Part shown: positions 34,095 through 42,076 of the stretch, piece by piece
Layout: every line of letters starts with the position of its first letter
Position numbering within the stretch: the first letter of the stretch is position 1
Assembly (NCBI GenBank): GCA_018613055.1
Contig: JAGGQZ010000017.1
Location: forward strand, 97,572-161,571
Direction: 5' to 3'
Length of the DNA stretch: 64,000 bases
DNA from: Chryseobacterium sp. ISL-80
GTDB lineage: Bacteria > Bacillota > Bacilli > Bacillales > Cytobacillaceae
Notes under the pieces: generated by a model
The model's input: only the letters and a program-made list of their open reading frames with translations
What the model was told of the DNA's origin: nothing
Database searches by the model: none
Translations under genes and position numbers: made by a program

Positions 34095-34844
34095 TTAATC
34101 CTGATCCGTTAAAATAATCGGACCATCCTTTGTGATCGCGATTGTGTGCTCATACTGCGCAGATAGTGTGCCGTCAACCGTTCTTGCTGTCCACCCGTTT
34201 GAGTCCATTTTCGTCGGCCATTCTCCGACATTGACCATCGGTTCGATCGTGAACACCATGCCTTCCTTGAGTCTTGGCCCCTTGCCTGGCAGGCCATAGT
34301 GCGGGATATCGGGCTTTTCGTGAATGACAGAGCCGATTCCGTGGCCGATGAATTCGCGCACAACCGAAAAACCTTCCGCTTCAACATAGGATTGGATCGC
34401 ATGGCCGATATCGCCAACCCGGTTACCCGGTACGGAAGCAGCAATCCCGCGATATAAGGCCTCTCTCGTCACATCCAACAGCTTTTGTGACTGCTCGCTG
34501 ATTTCCCCTACAGCATAGCTCCAGGCCGAATCGGCAAGGGCACCGTTCAGGTTGACGACCATGTCAATCGTCACGATGTCTCCCTCTGTCAAAGCCTCTT
34601 TCCGCGGAAAACCGTGGCAAACCTCATCATTGATGCTTGCACAAGTTGCATATTGATAATTGCGGTAGCCCTTTTGCTCGGGTGTGGCTCCATGCTTTTT
34701 TAAGTAATCCTCAACAAACTGGTCAATTTCCCAGGTCGTCACCCCTGGTTTGATGATCTTGCGAAGCTCTTTATGCACAGAAGCAAGCAATTTTCCAGCT
34801 TCCTTCATGTTTTCAATCTCTCGAGCTGATTTTAAAACAATCAT
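34095..34844 (-). CDS. map: type I methionine aminopeptidase (YflG-like)
   Basis: A 249-residue metal-dependent methionyl aminopeptidase, which removes the initiator Met from nascent proteins. Ligand and substrate residues are in HGFPRKEALTEGDIVTIDM, LADSAWSYAVG, EFIGHGIGSVIHEKP (catalytic His), FTIEPM and YEHTIAITKDG. Length and sequence fit the second Bacillus enzyme MapB (YflG), not the ribosomal-operon copy. In B. subtilis yflG is close to the yfk genes found in this window. ATG 34844 follows GGGAGATGA and begins MIVLKSAREIE; the frame upstream to 34865 is rejected. Confidence 0.9.
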   Translation of the reverse strand: MIVLKSAREIENMKEAGKLLASVHKELRKIIKPGVTTWEIDQFVEDYLKKHGATPEQKGYRNYQYATCASINDEVCHGFPRKEALTEGDIVTIDMVVNLNGALADSAWSYAVGEISEQSQKLLDVTREALYRGIAASVPGNRVGDIGHAIQSYVEAEGFSVVREFIGHGIGSVIHEKPDIPHYGLPGKGPRLKEGMVFTIEPMVNVGEWPTKMDSNGWTARTVDGTLSAQYEHTIAITKDGPIILTDQD

Positions 34845-34973
34845 TCCGTCATCTCCCTGATTCATTTCATCCTCTATATTATCTTATACATAAAATTTCG
34901 CAAAATGAACCAATTTAACACAAGGTAAAAGCAATAGCATCACAGAAAAATCACTTTTAACGGTATAATTCTT

Positions 34974-35133
34974 TATAGGGAGAATCTTATTTTTATAGCG
35001 ACTTTTTCGTTTTTTAGCGAGTTTTTCATTTATATAGCGAGTTTCTCGTTAATATAGCGACTTTTTCATTTTTATAGCGAGTTTCACCTTTTTATAGCGA
35101 ATTGGAAATTATCCGCGTTTTTTCCCAGTTTGC
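34974..35133 (+). repeat. 20-bp-period TATAGCGA array with terminal hairpin
   Basis: TATAGCG-type cores begin at 34994, 35013, 35033, 35053, 35073 and 35093, with a degenerate one (TATAGGG) near 34975. The last runs into GCGAATTGGAAA and, after a GC-rich spacer, CCCAGTTTGC. The hairpin end is next to the 3' end of yfkM. It occupies most of the gap before map. Confidence 0.92.
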
Positions 35134-35141
35134 ACACACAA

Positions 35142-35172
35142 TAAAAAACCCTTCTGCCTCTGCAAAAGGGTT
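35142..35172 (-). terminator. terminator of yfkM
   Basis: AACCCTT (35147-35153) pairs with AAGGGTT (35166-35172), followed by a T-run on the minus strand. Confidence 0.8.
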
Positions 35173-35179
35173 CTTACTA

Positions 35180-35698
35180 TTATTTTTCCAGCACTTTAAG
35201 CGCTTCGCGATTAAACGCTGGAATATCCTTCGGTTCTCTGCTTGTCACAAGCTGGTTGCAGCAGACAACGACTTCCTTGTCCTGGTATTTCGCTCCGGCA
35301 TATTCCATGTCGACACGGATGGACTTATAGCCAGTCGCCCCTCTGCCTTCTAGTGTCTTGGCTGTCAATAACAGCTGCGGGCCATGGCAAATCGCGAATA
35401 CTGGGTTCTTTTCATCCATGAAATACTTGGCGAATTGGACGAAGCGGTCATCCTCGCGCAGCTGGTCCGGAGAAAAGCCGCCAGGTATGAATAGTGCATC
35501 GAAATCTTCCGGCTTGACGTTGTCGATGCTTTCATCAATTTTGACCTCGGCTTTGCCCTGCTTGCCTTTTACCGTCTTCCCTTTTTCCTTTTCAATTGTC
35601 ATAACCTCATGTCCAGCTTCTGTAAAAGCACGGGAAGGCTCAAGATATTCTACGTCTTCAAATAAATCGGTTATTAAACAGGCGATTTTTTTACCCAT
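35180..35698 (-). CDS. yfkM: DJ-1/PfpI family general stress protein (YfkM-like)
   Basis: A 172-residue DJ-1/PfpI protein. FAICHGPQLL carries the reactive nucleophile-elbow Cys, and LFIPGGFSPDQLRED the acidic partner region. Members are deglycases, chaperones or proteases; B. subtilis YfkM (GSP18) has this length and is sigma-B dependent. A GTTTTG-N13-GGGAAG promoter-like element at 35739-35763 fits sigma-B control here as well. It is monocistronic, with its own terminator and a repeat array directly downstream. Confidence 0.9.
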   Translation of the reverse strand: MGKKIACLITDLFEDVEYLEPSRAFTEAGHEVMTIEKEKGKTVKGKQGKAEVKIDESIDNVKPEDFDALFIPGGFSPDQLREDDRFVQFAKYFMDEKNPVFAICHGPQLLLTAKTLEGRGATGYKSIRVDMEYAGAKYQDKEVVVCCNQLVTSREPKDIPAFNREALKVLEK

Positions 35699-35738
35699 AT
35701 ATTCAACATCTCCTTTTATAAATTCTCCACTATTAAAT

Positions 35739-35763
35739 CTTCCCTGTCTGCCGCAGACAAAAC
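35739..35763 (-). promoter_or_regulatory. probable sigma-B promoter of yfkM
   Basis: On the minus strand GTTTTG (35763-35758), 13 bp, then GGGAAG (35744-35739). It departs from the sigma-B consensus at three positions but sits at the right distance before a known sigma-B-type gene. Confidence 0.5.
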
Positions 35764-35900
35764 ATCCGAAAACACTTCCACTTTTTAGAATAAAAAAGTG
35801 TAAATAGACCTATCTTAAATCGATAGCAAAAAAATGATTTTATCTTGGCGTAATTCGTCTATAATTTATTTAGGACATCTATAGGGAGAGAAGGAGCACC

Positions 35901-36176
35901 ATGAAATTTGGATATATCAATGTAATGGAAGAAGTGGTTTCCACTCTTGTCAATGTGTTGATGATGAGCCCGGATTACCAGACTTTCTGCAATTGCCAGA
36001 AATGCCGGAATGATATCATCGCTATCAGCCTGAACACTCTTCCAAGCCACTATGTCACTACGGAAGACGGCCGCAAGATGGTTTTTGAACAGCTTAACAC
36101 CCAGGATAACAGGACCTGGATCAATAAACGAATCATCAGCGCCATCCATCTTGTCGGAAAATACCCGAAACACTAA
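35901..36176 (+). CDS. comFB: late competence ComFB family protein
   Basis: A 91-residue ComFB-domain protein: NVMEEVVSTLVNVLMMS, then the cysteine group FCNCQKCRNDIIAISLN and LPSHYVTTE, followed by a variable C-terminus. B. subtilis comFB lies between comFA and comFC in the competence operon. Here it stands alone, so it is a ComFB-like paralogue whose role is unknown; some ComFB-type proteins bind cyclic dinucleotides. AGAAGGAG precedes the ATG, and the GC-rich terminator follows at once. Confidence 0.85.
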   Translation: MKFGYINVMEEVVSTLVNVLMMSPDYQTFCNCQKCRNDIIAISLNTLPSHYVTTEDGRKMVFEQLNTQDNRTWINKRIISAIHLVGKYPKH

Positions 36177-36236
36177 TAAAAGCTGCCTAATGACAGCCTG
36201 GTCACCCGGGCCTGTCAATGGCAGCTTTTTTTTATA
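36177..36236 (+). terminator. terminator of comFB
   Basis: AAAGCTGCC pairs with GGCAGCTTT around an inner hairpin (GACAG..CTGTC), followed by about eight Ts. It overlaps the last codon of treR. Confidence 0.85.
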
Positions 36237-36957
36237 TGTTCTGGGTATCCATACGTCGGGCGAAATCCACGAACCGGAACTTGTCGGGGCGGTGCCTTGA
36301 CTCGGTATACTGGAAAAGGGTCGCATCATCGAAATAAATATAGTTTTTCACGATGACAATCGCATGGAATCCTTCCATATCCAGAAGCTCCAGATCCTCT
36401 GCATTTGGTTCCTCAACCGTAAATTCCTTTTTGGCAAAACTAATTTTTTTATCCAGGTCCTGTTCAATATACTCAAAAATCGAATTCTCACATTTCTGGC
36501 GTGACAGCCCAGGCACATGCCTTTCGACGATAAAATCCTTATCGAGGATGACTCGTTCTTCATCAATATGCCTGACTCTCTTCACCTTCCAGATCATCTC
36601 GTCATTATCAACATTCAATTCTCTGGCAATGTCCCGTCCTGCCTGTTCGAGAAGGAACTCATCCACCGTTGTTTTCGCTTTGCCGCCCATATTTTTAGCC
36701 AGTTCTTTAAAACTGATCAACCCGGAGATTGGAAACTGGTGCCTTTTTAAATCGAGCACGAGTGAGCCTTTGCCGCGGATTTTTTGGATGAAGCCATTTT
36801 GCGCGAGAAGATTCAGTGCTTTGCGGATGGTTTCGCGCGATGTTTGATACATATCCGCAAATTCATTTTCAGATGGCAAAATTGTTCTGGCAGGATAATG
36901 TCCCTCCTGGATTTGTTTGGCGATCTCTTCATAAATCAATAAATACTTTTTCTGCAT
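36232..36957 (-). CDS. treR: GntR family trehalose operon repressor TreR
   Basis: A 241-residue GntR/HutC-type repressor. The N-terminal winged helix (about 5-72) has LPSENEFADMYQTSRETIRK and IQKIRGKGSLVLD; the UTRA effector domain (about 90-235) has FPISGLISFKELA and, at the end, LFQYTESRHRPDKFRFVDFA. This agrees closely with B. subtilis TreR, which responds to trehalose-6-phosphate. No treP or treA lies next to it in this window, so it works at a distance or has lost its local targets. ATG 36957 is preferred; the upstream extension to 36990 is unlike the family. Confidence 0.9.
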   Translation of the reverse strand: MQKKYLLIYEEIAKQIQEGHYPARTILPSENEFADMYQTSRETIRKALNLLAQNGFIQKIRGKGSLVLDLKRHQFPISGLISFKELAKNMGGKAKTTVDEFLLEQAGRDIARELNVDNDEMIWKVKRVRHIDEERVILDKDFIVERHVPGLSRQKCENSIFEYIEQDLDKKISFAKKEFTVEEPNAEDLELLDMEGFHAIVIVKNYIYFDDATLFQYTESRHRPDKFRFVDFARRMDTQNI

Positions 36958-37144
36958 ATCATCACCCGTACCTTGTCTGATTGCTACCATTTTACCTTTT
37001 TTTCGATTAAAAGAATATAATGAACTATCCTGTCTGCATTTTATAAAAATTTACCGTAAAACTGCCGATAACTATAGTGACTATTTTTTTCCCAACCTTT
37101 TGATAAAAAAAACACCACAAAAATCGAGAAGATTGTTTATAATT

Positions 37145-37172
37145 GTTCTGTAAGGTGTTCTTAATATGGAAC
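37145..37172. promoter_or_regulatory. SinR-like half-sites before the first sinR gene
   Basis: GTTCTGT (37145-37151) and GTTCTTA (37157-37163) are direct copies 12 bp apart, with an opposed GGAAC at 37168-37172. They resemble the SinR operator GTTCTYT. They lie about 60-80 bp before the start codon and suggest autoregulation. Confidence 0.5.
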
Positions 37173-37227
37173 TATTTTATCAGATTTGTTATGATATAAC
37201 TATAAATAGACAAGGTGTGTGGATACT

Positions 37228-37548
37228 GTGATTGGTGAACGCGTCAAAAAACTTCGACAAGAAAAAAGAATGTCCCTATCCGAGTTGGCTGAGCAAGCTG
37301 GCGTTGCAAAATCCTATTTAAGCTCTTTGGAACGGAACCTGCAAACGAATCCATCCATTCAATTTCTTGAAAAGATCGCTGGAGTCCTGAATGTTCCAGT
37401 TGATCAGTTGATCCATGAACAAGTCGATAAGGAGAATATTGATTCTGACTGGGTTAATCTTGTGAAAGAAGCAATGGATTCCGGAATCAGCAAGGACCAG
37501 TTCCGTGAATTTCTGGAGTTCAACAAATGGAGACTAAACAATAAATAA
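37228..37548 (+). CDS. sinR: SinR-like biofilm/sporulation regulator
   Basis: A 106-residue protein with an N-terminal Xre-type helix-turn-helix (MIGERVKKLR, then LSELAEQAGVAKSYLSSLER and NPSIQFLEKIAGVLNV) and a C-terminal SinI-type dimerisation helix pair (DSDWVNLVKEAMDSGISKDQ, then FREFLEFNKW). This matches B. subtilis SinR throughout, including the anti-repressor interface. GTG 37228 is chosen: it follows AAGGTGTG and gives the SinR N-terminus. It is not next to the tapA-sipW-tasA operon here. A terminator follows directly, and a minus-strand sinI gene is 100 bp away. Confidence 0.9.
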   Translation: MIGERVKKLRQEKRMSLSELAEQAGVAKSYLSSLERNLQTNPSIQFLEKIAGVLNVPVDQLIHEQVDKENIDSDWVNLVKEAMDSGISKDQFREFLEFNKWRLNNK

Positions 37549-37553
37549 TTTGT

Positions 37554-37584
37554 AAGGGACAGCCTGCCCGCTGTCCCTTTTTTT
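37554..37584 (+). terminator. terminator of sinR
   Basis: AAGGGACAGC pairs with GCTGTCCCTT, followed by seven Ts. Confidence 0.9.
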
Positions 37585-37651
37585 CGCAAAATAAAAAGCA
37601 CCTCTGTAATGAGCTGCCCGATTATTTGACGATGTTCTATGTATGATTGCT

Positions 37652-37780
37652 TTATTCCTGTCCGCTTGTCATTAAAAACTTCCTGATTTCCTCTTTATTT
37701 ATTCCCATCTCCAATGCTTCCATTATTAGCTGCATCCATTCTGTATCCAGTTCTTCGAAAATTACCTGTTCTTTAATCAA
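37652..37780 (-). CDS. sinI: SinI-like anti-repressor, 42 residues
   Basis: A short gene with a TTG start at 37780 and GGGGGG about six bases upstream. The product has LDTEWMQLIMEALEMGIN followed by KEEIRKFLMTSG, which is the SinI dimerisation pattern (DQEWVELMVEA and SPEEIRKYL in B. subtilis). SinI binds SinR through this same helix pair and frees its operators. It lies on the opposite strand from both SinR-like genes and between them. The small size and TTG start make it easy to miss in annotation. Confidence 0.82.
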   Translation of the reverse strand: MIKEQVIFEELDTEWMQLIMEALEMGINKEEIRKFLMTSGQE

Positions 37781-37801
37781 GTTCTTCCCCCCAAAATACA
37801 G

Positions 37802-37996
37802 TTAGTATTCCAGGCAGTCCGGCCATCTTAGCACTTTATACCTTAGATCCGTGACTTTGCGTCCTGACTTTTCAACCAGTTTGCCTTTTTCTGATTCTTT
37901 TTTCTTAACTCCCAATGTCATTGTACCTTGTTCTATATATTTAACATGTAAGTATTTGTCGGCGATTCCCTGTAAATATCCTTCTTTTTCTTCCAA
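37802..37996 (-). CDS. possible 64-residue Lys-rich protein
   Basis: An open frame with a TTG start on the same strand as sinI and 21 bp before it. The product is hydrophilic, with a Lys/Glu-rich centre and RWPDCLEY at the end. There is no clear ribosome site and no family I recognise. It may be a remnant or not expressed. Confidence 0.3.
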   Translation of the reverse strand: MEEKEGYLQGIADKYLHVKYIEQGTMTLGVKKKESEKGKLVEKSGRKVTDLRYKVLRWPDCLEY

Positions 37997-38104
37997 ACAA
38001 TTACAAAATCATAGGCTAAAACCTTATTTTTCTGAAAATTTAAATCATTTTACTGATGTTTTTTGTCGCATTCTATCTCTAATTGTTGAACTCTTTTTTT
38101 AAAA

Positions 38105-38320
38105 TCACCCCCATAAATCTGCTGATGGGCCCTTAGACAGTGAAGTTTGTGGATAAGCAGGCCTTTTCCAGCGATGCTTTATAGCCACTTTTTCAAGGCT
38201 GATGGCATTGAAAAACGGGTACCTTGTTAAATCATTGCCGCAAACCGGACATAGCCATTCACCCTGTTCACTGCTGCTAAACGAGGGACGTTTGCATCGA
38301 TCGCAGTTTTTTCTGTACAT
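38105..38320 (-). CDS. small zinc-ribbon protein
   Basis: A 71-residue protein with two Cys pairs, CDRCKR and CPVCGN, about 20 residues apart, making a zinc ribbon near the N-terminus, and a basic Trp/Pro-containing C-terminus. ATG 38320 has AAGGAGG eight bases upstream; the frame is open further upstream to 38383, but that part lacks a site. It is divergent from the second SinR-like gene, and the AAAGAAC/GTTCTTT inverted repeat lies between them. The family is not recognised. Confidence 0.65.
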   Translation of the reverse strand: MYRKNCDRCKRPSFSSSEQGEWLCPVCGNDLTRYPFFNAISLEKVAIKHRWKRPAYPQTSLSKGPSADLWG

Positions 38321-38412
38321 GCCATTTGCCTCCTTCACATTGACATTCCAATACTCCATTCGAGTATAGTTCAGAGGAACCATTTTTGAAAAAGTCCATA
38401 ATAAGGCGAATT

Positions 38413-38449
38413 TTCTTAAAAAAGAACAAAAATCGTTCTTTTTTAAGAA
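38413..38449. promoter_or_regulatory. 15-bp perfect inverted repeat containing SinR-type sites
   Basis: TTCTTAAAAAAGAAC (38413-38427) and its exact complement GTTCTTTTTTAAGAA (38435-38449) flank 7 bases. Each arm has GTTCTTT, which fits the SinR operator GTTCTYT, in opposed orientation. It lies between two divergent genes, so it is more likely an operator than a terminator. Confidence 0.65.
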
Positions 38450-38538
38450 ATATCTCCGATTATCACACTATTTCGTGTTTTTTAAAGAATATAATTGTTC
38501 GTTATAATGAATATAGTTGATTATAAGGAGATAACCAG

Positions 38539-38880
38539 ATGAAGGTTGGAGAGAAGATTAAAAGATTGCGATTGGAAAGAAACTATTCTATTACCGAACT
38601 TTCTCAAAAAGCGAATGTTTCCAAGTCCTACCTCAGTTATATCGAAAGAGGCATTCAGGAAAATCCATCGCTTCAGGTTTTATCACGACTTGCCCACAAT
38701 CTGGATACGTCTGTGGAAAACCTGATGGGGCAACAAACAAAAAGGACTGATCCGGTCTCCTTTGATGAGGAATGGATCGGACTTGTTGACGAAGCAATAA
38801 AAAATGGGATCAGCAAAGAAGACTTTTCCTATTATCTTGATTTCATGAAATTCAAGAGCCATAGCGAAAAAGAAAAATAA
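38539..38880 (+). CDS. second SinR/SlrR-like regulator
   Basis: A 113-residue paralogue of the sinR product, with the helix-turn-helix ITELSQKANVSKSYLSYIER and the C-terminal SinI-type domain FDEEWIGLVDEAIKNGISKE. B. subtilis has SinR and SlrR as such a pair, which form mixed dimers. This copy may be the SlrR-like partner. Start ATG 38539 has AAGGAG eight bases upstream. The SinR-type inverted repeat at 38413-38449 lies about 100 bp upstream. Confidence 0.83.
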   Translation: MKVGEKIKRLRLERNYSITELSQKANVSKSYLSYIERGIQENPSLQVLSRLAHNLDTSVENLMGQQTKRTDPVSFDEEWIGLVDEAIKNGISKEDFSYYLDFMKFKSHSEKEK

Positions 38881-38932
38881 CGAGTACTATAGAATACCAT
38901 TCAAGGCTGCATATTAGACCTACTTTTTCAAA

Positions 38933-38956
38933 CAAAAAAACCAGCCTTAAAGGCTG
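38933..38956 (-). terminator. terminator of psuG
   Basis: AGCCTT (38943-38948) pairs with AAGGCT (38950-38955), followed by seven Ts on the minus strand. It overlaps the last codons of psuG. Confidence 0.7.
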
Positions 38957-39873
38957 ATTCTTTGTTTACAGAGACTGGCGGCAATCTTCGCTCCCACCCT
39001 GGCATTGTTCTTGACAAGCGCGATATTGGCAACAAGGCTCTTTCCTTCCGTAAGTTCTTTAACCTTACCCAGCAGGAACGGAGTCACCTGCTTTCCGCCA
39101 ATCTGTTTTTCTTTGGCTTCTGAAAGCGCCTTTTCAATCACTCCAGCTATGAAACTCTCTTCCATTGCATCTTCTTCAGGAATCGGGTTGGCAACGACGA
39201 TTCCGCCATCGAGCCCCAAATCCCATTTGGTTCTGATCATATCTGCGACAGATTCGGGCGTATCAAGGCGGAAGTTGACATTGTATGGGCTTGTCCGTGT
39301 ATAAAACGCTGGCAGTGAATCGGTGCAATAGCCAACAACAGGTACACCCTGGGTTTCAAGATACTCAAGAGTCAACCCGAGGTCCAGGATTGACTTGGCG
39401 CCTGCACACACAACAGCTACATTTGTTTTCGCCAGTTCCTGCAGGTCGGCAGAAATGTCCATCGTTGTCTCCGCTTCACGGTGCACACCGCCAATCCCTC
39501 CGGTAACAAATACCTCTATATTTGCCAGTTCTGCGCAAATCATTGTGGCAGCTACTGTTGTTGCTCCATTTTTCCCGGTTGATAAAAGATACGCCATGTC
39601 GCGTCTGCTGGCTTTTTCGACAGTGCTGCTCTGGCCCAGGTATTCCAGTTCATCATCCGAGAGGCCGATTTTAATTTTCCCATCGAGAATGGCAATCGTT
39701 GCTGGAACTGCCCCATTTTCACGGATAATCTGCTCTACCTCCCTTGCTGTCTGGACATTCTGTGGATAAGGCATCCCATGTGATATAATCGTAGATTCCA
39801 GCGCAACGACCGGTTTACCCGTGTTCTTCGCTTCTATTACTTCCTGTGAAAATTCAAGCCACTTTTCCAGCAT
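38947..39873 (-). CDS. psuG: pseudouridine-5'-phosphate glycosidase
   Basis: A 308-residue enzyme that splits pseudouridine 5'-phosphate reversibly into uracil and ribose 5-phosphate. Family stretches are [62 protein letters not shown] and [19 protein letters not shown]. It lies 12 bp after the kinase gene, so the two steps of pseudouridine catabolism are encoded together. No nucleoside transporter is adjacent. Confidence 0.93.
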   Translation of the reverse strand: MLEKWLEFSQEVIEAKNTGKPVVALESTIISHGMPYPQNVQTAREVEQIIRENGAVPATIAILDGKIKIGLSDDELEYLGQSSTVEKASRRDMAYLLSTGKNGATTVAATMICAELANIEVFVTGGIGGVHREAETTMDISADLQELAKTNVAVVCAGAKSILDLGLTLEYLETQGVPVVGYCTDSLPAFYTRTSPYNVNFRLDTPESVADMIRTKWDLGLDGGIVVANPIPEEDAMEESFIAGVIEKALSEAKEKQIGGKQVTPFLLGKVKELTEGKSLVANIALVKNNARVGAKIAASLCKQRISL

Positions 39874-39885
39874 GCTGTACCTCGC

Positions 39886-40983
39886 TTATTTAAAGTTTTG
39901 TTTAAACGTTTCGAGTAACTGTTTATTATTCAAAATCGGGTTCACCGTTTCGATCGATTGCAATGTAAGAATCGAACAAGCCATCCCAATCTTGCAAGCA
40001 TCCTCCGTCGGAATTCCATTCAGATGGGCATAGATGATCCCGGCCACGAGCGAATCGCCCGCTCCAGTCACATCGATGACGGAAATTGCTGGCGGAATCA
40101 GGACTCCTGCTTCGCCTTTTGCTGTAAAATAGATCAATCCTTTATCACCGCGGCTAATGACAACCTTTTCGACACCTTTATGTATGATGATCTCTGCCGC
40201 TCTGAAAAAGTCGCCTTCGTTTTCAATTTTGATGCCGGAAATCGCTTCCGCTTCCTCTCTATTGGCAATCAGCCAGGTAACCCCCCGCAGTTCGCGAGGC
40301 AATTTCTTCGCTTTTGGTGATGAAACAGGTGTGATGCAAAGCTGGATGTTTTCCCTGCGGCATCGCTCGATGATCCGCCCCAGCACATCTGCCGGGAAAT
40401 TGGTATCCAGCATGATGAAATCCGAGGAAGCAAAATAACCCCATTTGCGATCGATGAATTCCGGAGTGATAGAATCATAGATTGACATCTCGGCTAAAGC
40501 GATGGTCATTTCCCCATCATGGTCCAGGACTGCCGTATAGGCTCCGGTAGACTGGCCATTGATGACCTCGGACGGAGCGACATCGACGAACGCCCTTGTG
40601 TATTCCACCAGCCAGTGGCCTTCATGGTCATCACCAACCACTGTCAGCACACTGACATCATTCCCGAGCCTCCCTAGATTCTCGGCAATATTTCTGGCAA
40701 CCCCCCCGCATGACTTCGAGCTCTCAGCCGGATTCGAAGTGCCCAGCTCCAGCTCGCCTTTCGCCCATATTTTACGGTCTACATTTGCACCGCCCACACA
40801 TAGCACTTGACGTCTCTCTGGCAAAATATAGGCTCTCCCCATAATTTTCCCCTTCTTTGTTAAGGAGAAGATATGGCCGGCAACTGCATCACCCGGTACA
40901 TCCGCCTTCGCGGCAAGATCAATCAGTGAAATGAACGGATCCTCTTTTATCAGTTTTAAAATAAGAGCCTCTATTTCGTTCAT
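39886..40983 (-). CDS. psuK: pseudouridine kinase with N-terminal helix-turn-helix
   Basis: A 365-residue PfkB-family sugar kinase, fused at residues about 1-55 to a winged-helix-like domain (ILKLIKEDPFISLIDLAAKA). The kinase part has VGGANVDRKIWAKGE, CGGVARNIAENLGRLG and the ATP-site motif DVTGAGDSLVAGI with the catalytic Asp. It phosphorylates pseudouridine for PsuG, encoded just downstream. The fused domain may let it regulate its own operon, but that is unproven. ATG 40983 follows GGGGTG; the GTG at 40992 is less likely. Confidence 0.9.
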   Translation of the reverse strand: MNEIEALILKLIKEDPFISLIDLAAKADVPGDAVAGHIFSLTKKGKIMGRAYILPERRQVLCVGGANVDRKIWAKGELELGTSNPAESSKSCGGVARNIAENLGRLGNDVSVLTVVGDDHEGHWLVEYTRAFVDVAPSEVINGQSTGAYTAVLDHDGEMTIALAEMSIYDSITPEFIDRKWGYFASSDFIMLDTNFPADVLGRIIERCRRENIQLCITPVSSPKAKKLPRELRGVTWLIANREEAEAISGIKIENEGDFFRAAEIIIHKGVEKVVISRGDKGLIYFTAKGEAGVLIPPAISVIDVTGAGDSLVAGIIYAHLNGIPTEDACKIGMACSILTLQSIETVNPILNNKQLLETFKQNFK

Positions 40984-41232
40984 GTCGCGCACCCCGCTAT
41001 TTCCAAAATATTGCTATCAACTAAATCTTAAACCTTTATCCGAATATACTCAACATTATTAAAATTCAATTACATTTCACAGCTTCATAGTTCGTGGTAT
41101 TCCCCCGCTTTTAAAATTTCTGTCATAAAATCGTCAAAAAAAACCGCTGCATATCACTTTTTCCCCACGGTTTTTTCGCATTTTAATCACAACTCCCTGA
41201 TAGGATTAAAATCGATCAAAGGAGGAGATTGT

Positions 41233-41934
41233 ATGAAGAAATTTCTTGCTGCCATGATGGCAATTTTATTGACGATAATCGTTTCGGCCTGCGGTGATGA
41301 CTCTGCCAAAAACAAGCCAATGGATGACCAGGATACCGCGGCGACAGAAATGAACCATGAAGAGGATACAGCCGATGCTCACGCAGACGGCCCACATGAG
41401 CCAGGAACGGACGATGTCTGTGCTTTCTGCAATATGAAGGTATATACGGAAGCAGATCCGATGGGTGTTTTCACGGCACAGGCGAAGACCAAAGACGGTG
41501 ACTATGTGTTCTTCGATGATTCCGGATGCCTTTTGAATACACCTAGACGGGATGAAGTTGAGTTCGAAGAAAAATGGGTGCGTGACTACCTGACTTCAGA
41601 ATGGATTGATGCAGATGCCGCCATCCCTGTCAAAGCCGATATTAAAACACCGATGAAATATGGCTATGCTTTCTTCAAAGATCAAGAAAGCGCCGAGAAA
41701 TTCATCGCAGAAAACAGCGATAAAAACGCGATGATGGCTTCATGGGAGCAAATTGATAAGATAGCGAATGAAAGATATATGAAGAAAATGAAGATGAACT
41801 CAGACAGCATGAATAAGGATAGCGAAAACCATATGGAAGAAATGAATAAAGATAGCGAAAACCATATGGAAGACATGAATAAAGATAGCGAAAATAATAT
41901 GATGGACAGCGACAAAGAGGAGAGCGGTCATTGA
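41233..41934 (+). CDS. NosL-like lipoprotein with Met/His C-terminal repeats
   Basis: A 233-residue lipoprotein: signal peptide with lipobox VSAC, a His/Asp/Glu-rich linker, then a NosL domain with the copper-site pattern DVCAFCNMKVY. The C-terminal 35 residues contain three near-perfect 11-residue repeats of the type MNKDSENHMEE, giving Met and His at regular spacing, which suggests extra Cu(I) binding. NosL delivers copper to nitrous oxide reductase. The gene is convergent with the nosDLYF cluster and separated from it by a terminator. AAAGGAGGAG precedes the ATG. Confidence 0.88.
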   Translation: MKKFLAAMMAILLTIIVSACGDDSAKNKPMDDQDTAATEMNHEEDTADAHADGPHEPGTDDVCAFCNMKVYTEADPMGVFTAQAKTKDGDYVFFDDSGCLLNTPRRDEVEFEEKWVRDYLTSEWIDADAAIPVKADIKTPMKYGYAFFKDQESAEKFIAENSDKNAMMASWEQIDKIANERYMKKMKMNSDSMNKDSENHMEEMNKDSENHMEDMNKDSENNMMDSDKEESGH

Positions 41935-42003
41935 TAAGTTTTTCCTGTAGCTGCCTAAATGCATAGAATGCTAACGCTTCGATAAGAAAGCCTTGATCAT
42001 ACC

Positions 42004-42039
42004 AAAAAACTCCCGGTACCATATTACCGGGAGTTTTCT
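42004..42039. terminator. bidirectional terminator
   Basis: AACTCCCGGTA and TACCGGGAGTT form a GC-rich stem with T-runs on both sides, between the convergent NosL-like gene and nosF. Confidence 0.88.
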
Positions 42040-42076
42040 TATTCACCATTGCCGTATTGGGCCGGCTGAAGGAATG

